NCBI GenBank assembly: GCA_020081605.1
Contig: JAHREC010000013.1
Coordinates: 496,001 to 560,000, forward strand
DNA: 64,000 nt
DNA from: Albifimbria verrucaria
Lineage: Eukaryota; Ascomycota; Sordariomycetes; Hypocreales; Stachybotryaceae
Direction: 5' to 3'
The stretch's first letter is position 1, and every line of letters begins with the position of its first letter. The notes under the pieces are model-generated. The model saw only the letters and a program-made list of their open reading frames with translations, did not search any database and had not been told where the DNA came from. A program made the translations under genes and the position numbers. This document shows, piece by piece, positions 57,979-64,000 of the stretch.

Positions 57979-58754
57979 ATGAAGCTGTCTTCTGTTCTTC
58001 TCGCCGCTGGCCTGGCTCAGTCTGCTTATGCCCACTACTTCTGGGACAAGCTGATCATCGAGGGCAAGGAGACTGGCGCCAACCAGTACGTCCGCAGCAA
58101 CACTCGCCCTGCCAAGTACAACCCCATTAAGTGGGAGAACGTCCGCGACAACTCCACCCCGACTTGGATGATATTCGCTGCAACCAGGGTGCCTTCCAGT
58201 CTGCTGGCAAGACCCAGACTGCTGAGATCAAGGCTGGCTCCAAGGTCGGCTTCAAGCTTGCCGTTGGTGCCACCATGCAGCACCCCGGCCCTGCCCTGGC
58301 CTATCTGTCCAAGGCCCCTACTACCGCCAACACCTACAAGGGTGACGGTGACTGGTTCAAGATCTGGGAGACGGGCATTTGCGACACCAGCGCTGATATC
58401 AAGTCAAACGCCTGGTGCACTTGGGACAAGAGCAGCGTCGAGTTCAACATCCCCAAGGACGTTCCCGATGGCGAGTACCTCCTCCGTGTTGAGCACATTG
58501 GTGTCCACGGTGCTCACGCCGGCCAGGCCGAGTTCTACCCTGCGTAAGTTTTACTCCTTCGACATTCACCTACACAGCATACTAACATCTCTTAAAGTTG
58601 CGCTCAGATCAAGATCACCGGAGGCGGCAATGCTCAGCCCGCTGGAACCATGAAGCTCCCCGGCGGCTACAAGAAGACCGACCCTTCATTCAACTACAGC
58701 GTTTACAACGGCTACAAGCCCTACCCCATGCCTGGACCTGCTGTCTCCAAGTAA
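57979..58754 (+). CDS. AA9 lytic polysaccharide monooxygenase
   Basis: This is a secreted copper enzyme that cleaves cellulose or related glucans oxidatively. The signal peptide MKLSSVLLAAGLAQSAYA is followed by His (HYFWDKL), which becomes the N-terminal histidine of the copper brace. The second His is in ATMQHPGPALAYLSK, and the axial Tyr is likely in AEFYPACAQIKI, which spans the intron 58544-58597 (GTAAGT...CTAAC...AAAG). Conserved Cys pairs appear in IRCNQGAF / YPACAQ and GICDTS / AWCTWD. The last exon ends GPAVSK with no carbohydrate-binding module, about 240 residues in total. The frame changes at the C4 run 58157-58160, fitting one lost C. It lies next to ADE2 but in a different pathway. 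Confidence 0.9.
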
Positions 58755-59848
58755 ACCACCCCTTTCTGGTGATTTGCACAAGGGGAAGAAAAGATAAATA
58801 GAGGCCATGGTATCACAAGGTCTTTGATTCATTCTTGTATATTTGTAGGTGCTAGACACTTATTTTCACATCCTTGAGATGAAACAGCTATAGAATAGCT
58901 AGTATATATAAAGTCCTCCATCATAGTCATGGAGGCTGCGGTTGATCCCATCACTATTTGCAATATTTGTTGAAGTCAATATCATTTATTTCGCGCCTGA
59001 AAAAGTCATACTGACTCCAGTTCATTGGCATTCAGTACGTGGGCAAATAATGGGGTTAATAAACAGCAGTCTTAACAACACTATGCTGGAGACCTCAACC
59101 CTCCTCGGTAGATCTCCCAGAGCTCCCATCAGTGGGACGTTGATGCATTCAGTTCCACATTTCTGCCCGGTTTTAATTCTTCAGCGGCAGTTAATCGTTC
59201 TTCCTAACAGAATGGTCCTGTACAGCAGGAAGATCTACACTGCAACCATCAAGGGATAGAGAAGAATGCACCCAGATCTAGAAGCACTGTGCCCAATCAC
59301 AAACCACCAAAAACACCAGTGTAAGCTAACGTGTACTCTCAAACATTCGCCTCTAGTGTTTTTCCACTGCATTCTATCAATAAACATGAAACGACTCTGA
59401 GTGGGTAGTTCCATCTCTGGAGCTCTGGGCCATGGAGCCGTTGGGGCAAACATTATGCATAAGGCGCCATGGAATATGCTTGTAATATGTCAAACTAGTC
59501 TGCCGTAGTGGCTAAGCTTCTTCTATGTCAAATCTCCTGGTCGGTTGATGACGCGTTCCTGCATCCAAGAGTTTGCTTGATACTTGAAAAGGTGGCGAGG
59601 TTGGTGAGCAACATCCCCATAATCCTTCCGAGGTACTCAGTTCGAGGCATTAAAAATTCTGCCAAGTAGCACTTTAGTAATGGAGTAATCTTGAAAGAAA
59701 TACCCGGACATTGTCTAGGGATGAGCTGTGTCTAAACTGCCAGTCCAGTCAGTCGTGTCACAGTTCACTCTCACGTAAAGAAAAGTAATGCACAGGGCTG
59801 AATTTACATGGTTTCGTCTTCATTTCATCGTTCCGCTATTTTAACTCA
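58755..59848. other. Convergent spacer between the AA9 gene and ADE2
   Basis: This spacer holds two 3' untranslated regions. No gene is recognised; a 105-codon frame at 58942-59259 lacks any family feature. Confidence 0.5.
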
Positions 59849-61732
59849 TTATTTCTCTAGGTACTTGGCCCAGCCAATCTCTTCCAGTTTGGCAGCCTTG
59901 GCCTCGACCTCCTTGCTCATATCCTCCATGTACTTGGCCATGGCCTGGCTGTACCCGGAATCACTAGCACCCAGAATCTTGACAGCCAACAGTGCCGCGT
60001 TGGTAGAATTGTTGATGCCCACCGTAGCAACAGGGCATCCTCGTGGCATCTGCACGATGCTCAACAGACTGTCGTGGCCGTCCAGGTGCGTGGCCTTGAT
60101 TGGAATGCCAATGACCGGCACGGTTGTCTCTGAAGCCAGCATGCCAGGGAGATGGGCGGCTCCGCCGGCAGCGGCGATGAGAACACGGATTCCCGCGAAG
60201 CAGCAGACTTGCCAAGCTCCACCATGCGGTGTGGCGTCCTGTGGGCAGAGGTGATGGTGAAGTCATAAGGAACGTGGAAACGCTCCAGAATCTCGAAAGC
60301 AGCCTTCAGGACGGGCAGGTCAGAGTCGGAGCCCATTGTAATGACAACCAAAGGGTTCTTGGTGTCACGAGAAGACCCAGAAGCCGAAGAGGGTCCGGTC
60401 GCAGGCTTCGCAGGGGTCGCCGATGGTCGGAGCTGGCTTGAAGCAGCGTCAAGACGATTTTGGCGCATGGTGTCAACTTCCTTGGTCAAAGGAGCAGCGA
60501 GCGCCTGAAGATCCACAGCCTTGTCATAGGACGTGACGGTAATGTGGCCAATCTTGCGGCTGGGCTTGGAGGTCTTGCCGTACAGATGAAGGAAGACGTC
60601 CATGTCGTCACTGTATGTCTCGTGGGTCAGGTTGACAAGGGCGTCATGGGAGTCTTCCTTGGCGCCACCAAGAATGTTCAGCATGATAGCCGACGAGACG
60701 CGGGGCTGTAGCTTGATTGATGGGGGCAGAATGTCGAGAACAGAGTAGAGATGAGCCTTGTACTGCGACATATAGGGCATGGCCTCGATGAAGAGATGGC
60801 CTGAGTTGTGAGGTCGGGGGCCACTTCATTCACGGTGATGCTTCCTAGAAACTTGTTATTACTCAAGTATCATAGTGATTTGTTCTAGCACTTACCATCC
60901 TTGGTGAGGAACATTTCGACGGCGAAGATACCCCTGCCCTTGAGTGTCCGGACGACATCGGCAGCCATTGCACTGGCCTTCTCGCAGAGGTCCGACGGCA
61001 CCTCACGAGGCGGGTAGAAGACCTTGGTGCAGATGCTCTCCTCGTGAATGGTCTCAACCGCAGGGTAGGCGTGCACACCGCGGAGGTTTCCGTCGTTATC
61101 CTCAGACCTCACAACAATGACAGCCAGCTCCTTCTCGAAGGGCACCCACTTCTCGGCGTAGAGCTGCAGGTGGCCCATGGACTGAGCGGCAGTCTCAAAG
61201 TCCTCCGGTCCCCTGACCTTGAAGTTGCCGCGACCATCGTAAGACTCCTTGCGCGACTTGAGCATAAAGGGAAGCCGAAGCTCTGGGCAACCTCCTTCAG
61301 CGACTCCAGGAGTGATGCACCAGTGCCAACAGCGACTTGGGGTGCAATTGGCAACTGGGCCTTGTTGAAGTGCTCCTTCTGCAGGTATTTGTCCTGAATC
61401 AAGCGAATGGTCTCCCAGGACGGGTGAACAGGGACCTTCTTGACCTGTCCGTTGGCAAGGGTAACACCCTTGGTGGCGATCTCCTCAAGGACCTCAGTGT
61501 TGACATGCTCGACCTCGATGGTGAGAACGTCGCAGTTCCTGGCCAGCTCGCGGATCTTCTCGGGGTCCTTGAAAGAGCCGGTGACGTTGCGCTCGTTCTG
61601 GCTGATCTGACGAGCAGGGCTGTTGACCTCATCGAGAACAGCTACGTCAAGGCCGAGTGGGCCAGCAGCTTCGAGAAGCATGCGGGCCAACTGGCCACCG
61701 CCCAGAACACCAATGATGGGCTTCGCAGCCAT
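59849..61732 (-). CDS. ADE2: Phosphoribosylaminoimidazole carboxylase (ADE2), three frame breaks
   Basis: This is the bifunctional PurK/PurE-type enzyme of de novo purine synthesis, converting AIR to CAIR. The start at 61732 gives [19 protein letters not shown], the ATP-grasp (PurK-like) beginning; [21 protein letters not shown] and [10 protein letters not shown] continue it. A 51-base intron (60845-60895) lies after KDG. The PurE half has [15 protein letters not shown] and [13 protein letters not shown], and ends IGWAKYLEK at 59849. Frame changes occur at runs 61266-61268 (T3 in the coding sense), 60816-60820 (C5) and 60192-60194 (G3), each fitting one missing base. Because this gene is needed for adenine prototrophy and everything else is conserved, consensus errors are far more likely than gene loss. 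It serves as an internal control for the rest of the window. Confidence 0.93.
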
Positions 61733-62862
61733 TTTGGAAGAATCAATGAGCGAATTGAGAAAAAAGAGAAGAGAGAAAAAGGAGATTTGGTGTTGTCAAG
61801 GCACAGGCAATCGTGTAAATGCACCGCACCGCACCTGGATGGTCATTGCGATGACTTTTTTCTGCCCCGCGATTTCGGCTTCTGGCCTGTGACTGTGATC
61901 TGTGACTGCGACTGAGCTAAGCCCAGGAAAGGCGCCTTACGTAATAACATTTTGTTGATCTTCATGAGAAATAAAAAAAGAGACCGACTGATTAACTGAC
62001 TTATCCAACTACATTGATGGGTTATTTCCGAGGTTAGTGACATTTTTAATATACTTCGCCAGTGCTTGGATAAGGAACATATTTTTGTACGTAGTGGTAA
62101 AGCCATGGTCCTGGATTCTGACAACACATCCCAGGCTGTAATCATAAGCCGACCCTTTTTCCTTCATTTTTTCCGCACGGCATCAAAGTGTCTCAGAATC
62201 AAGCACAAAAAAGGGAAAAAATTCAAGTCAAACTATTCCTTCTAAAGGTATCGGGTTGGTTTATAAAAACAAATCTATGTCATGTTCTTACCTTTACTGC
62301 GCTCCTTACAATGCAGAGCAGCAATGATTTCATTTCACTATAGAACTATAGTCCTGTACCGTGACAAAAATGCTTATCATTAAACAGGACAACACGGGAT
62401 AAATTCTCATTTGAACATATAGATAAAAGTTTGCACCCTTGTTTCAAAATCAATGTGTATCTCATGTTGGCTGCAAGAGGCAGAAATAGTTTCTCGTTCT
62501 GATAACTCAAGGCTTCACACAATCTCTGGACACTAACACACGTTCCGCCATTATTACCCATCATTTCTCGGCTCGTAACAGGTTTCTAGCTGACATATAC
62601 AGAAACCCATCGTCCGTCCATAATGTTGCCTATTTTCAAGCGTCATGGTCGTCTAGTTCATTCAATATGCACACGTGACGGCAGTGTCTATTTTAGGGAT
62701 CAGCGTAATCCAGGGCTGGAGCCTGATCGCATCCAGCTCATTTCAGTCCAGTTCTGCTCTGACCTCAACTTCCTCAATACCTGACCACGCCAGTTTGATT
62801 ATTCAATACTCTGTACTTTTTAACGAAACACCTCTCCAACTTGGCTGGCGGGTAGCTCCATC
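61733..62862. other. Divergent spacer between ADE2 and the next gene
   Basis: This spacer holds the ADE2 promoter at its left end, with purine/pyrimidine-biased sequence directly upstream of the start. No gene is recognised. Confidence 0.5.
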
Positions 62863-63324
62863 ATGGAGACGCTTATCCAGTACCTCGACGTCAAGGTCGA
62901 GTTCGAGCCTCGGCGGATATCCATCGGTTTCGACAAGCAAAAACAAGCTGTCGGCTACTATGAAGCTATCAACCGCACAAAGTTCAGTCGGGAAATGGAT
63001 CTCGACATCAGACAGCGGGGCAACTATGTTTCCGTCCGGCTGCCCTCCCGGGTAACCGAGATCGTCGCAAGCACCAGCGCTCTCGGTTTCTACCTCGTCT
63101 TCAGCGATGAGGAACTGGCCGCGCAGTGGAAGGCAAACCTCCTCTTGTGGGAGTTTATCAGCAATAGCAAAAGGAAGCTCTATGTCCGGCGCGGTCTGAG
63201 TAACGAGACTTTGAATGTTATGTTTGGCATTGAGGATCGGGCCGAAATCCACGAGGAGCGGAGAAGGGCTAGGACTCCACGGGAGAGGAGCCCTGGCCGT
63301 GCAAAGAACAGTAGAGTGTCTTAA
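62863..63324 (+). CDS. Small orphan protein with a basic C-terminus
   Basis: I do not recognise a family. The frame of 153 codons opens METLIQYLDVKVEFEPRR and shows strong C/G preference at third codon positions over its first ~130 codons. A real coding sequence is therefore likely, and more likely than the overlapping minus-strand frame. The body alternates charged and beta-type segments (ISIGFDKQKQAVGYYEA, GNYVSVRLPSR). The C-terminus is Arg/Glu-rich (EERRRARTPRERSPGRAK), suggesting a nuclear or nucleic-acid-related role only as speculation. No introns are needed and no frame break is seen. Confidence 0.6.
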   Translation: METLIQYLDVKVEFEPRRISIGFDKQKQAVGYYEAINRTKFSREMDLDIRQRGNYVSVRLPSRVTEIVASTSALGFYLVFSDEELAAQWKANLLLWEFISNSKRKLYVRRGLSNETLNVMFGIEDRAEIHEERRRARTPRERSPGRAKNSRVS

Positions 63325-64000
63325 TTTATTTGATTATTCGCGCTATCAAAATGATACGGAGTTGCATGGATAAATTGGCCTGGAGTTGTGCCTTGGTGGG
63401 AATGATTTCGGAAAGGAAAATTCACAAAATAGGAAACAATAACTTCTATCTGATCCATACTACAAATATTTTTATCGGGAAATGTACCATCTTTGTTAAG
63501 GTCCCGTTTCCTTAAGCTATCGTCCCCTCCGTATGTTGTGAACTGAGTAAATCAAAGTGACAACAACATCATCTATGCCTTTCCGAAAATGCATCGAAAT
63601 ATTGTAAGCCTCTGCCATGCTGAACATATAATTACACATCATAAATTATTAGGCTACTCAATTCCTGCCTAGTTACTATTCATACCCTAAGGCTGTTCGT
63701 AATCAGTCTAATCATATATCAAACCAAATATTATCTTCAGTAGCCACGTCACACAATAGGCAACAGTTTTATAGATTCCGGCTTCCAAGGATTATTTACT
63801 ACTCGTCATATTTCCAGTAAACAGGTCCTATCAGAAACCTGCCGCTACTGCTGCAGACTTTTCAACGGAAGGCCATGACGCTCCTGTATCACCCTGTCCT
63901 ACTTTGAGCAAACGACCTCAACATAGCGCTCACAGCAATGCAAGATGAGCCATGGACGGATAAGCCCAAGATAGTTGGCTTCAGCTGAGAGCGAGGGTCC
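63325..64000. other. Right-end spacer
   Basis: AT-rich sequence without a recognisable gene up to the window end. Confidence 0.5.

Noticed and set aside
62803..63252. A 149-codon open frame on the minus strand
   Set aside because: It overlaps the plus-strand gene 62863-63324, whose codon usage is clearly biased; the minus frame looks like its mirror.
1..64000. tRNA genes, rRNA, CRISPR arrays, intact transposons or viral insertions
   Set aside because: None seen by eye on either strand; no B-box-like GGTTCGAATCC, repeat-spacer array, transposase or reverse transcriptase motif was found.

Overview
The window comes from a filamentous ascomycete. The genes are split by short introns (about 50-70 nt, GT...AG with CTAAC/CTGAC-type branch points). 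The families are typically fungal: Zn2Cys6 regulators, a highly reducing polyketide synthase (HR-PKS), SAT4-type and RTA1 membrane proteins, an AA9 polysaccharide monooxygenase, a HET-domain protein and NLR-like (NACHT/NB-ARC) receptors. The mix looks like Sordariomycetes, probably Hypocreales; that placement is inference.

Layout. 1-2952: a NACHT-ankyrin receptor cut by the window edge. 4.3-11.4 kb: a secreted trypsin-like protease, a Zn2Cys6 regulator, an NmrA-like protein with an in-frame stop, and a small predicted GPI-anchored protein. Two decayed fragments, of the NmrA gene and of the GPI-type gene, lie in the spacers. 12.0-28.7 kb: the core of an apparent polyketide cluster. It holds a short-chain dehydrogenase, an 8.3-kb HR-PKS (KS-AT-DH-cMT-degenerate ER-KR-ACP), a divergently transcribed carboxymuconolactone-decarboxylase-like (CMD) protein, a SAT4 membrane protein, an FSH1/LovG-type hydrolase and an FAD monooxygenase. 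30.2-42.2 kb: possible outer cluster genes, namely a VOC/glyoxalase-like protein, a second Zn2Cys6 regulator, an RTA1 protein, a second SAT4 protein, a cytochrome P450 and an old yellow enzyme. 43.7-46.8 kb: a DUF6594 membrane protein and a ketopantoate-reductase-like protein, with an extremely AT-rich island between them. 47.5-56.4 kb: a PNP-NB-ARC-TPR receptor, an orphan membrane protein and a HET-domain protein. 57.9-63.3 kb: conserved-looking genes, an AA9 LPMO, the purine gene ADE2 and a small orphan protein.

A plausible pathway: the HR-PKS builds a methylated reduced chain, the FSH1-type hydrolase releases it, and the FAD monooxygenase, P450, dehydrogenases, OYE, CMD and VOC proteins tailor it. 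One or both Zn2Cys6 proteins may control expression. The product is unknown.

Reading caution. Many genes change frame by one base, usually at a short mononucleotide run that looks one base short. ADE2, needed for purine prototrophy, carries three such breaks. I therefore read most frame breaks as probable consensus errors rather than gene death, and give each such gene as one locus spanning its frames. Several multi-exon genes (SDR, first Zn2Cys6 regulator, first SAT4 protein, RTA1, OYE) read through intact. I saw no tRNA, rRNA or CRISPR array and no intact transposon.
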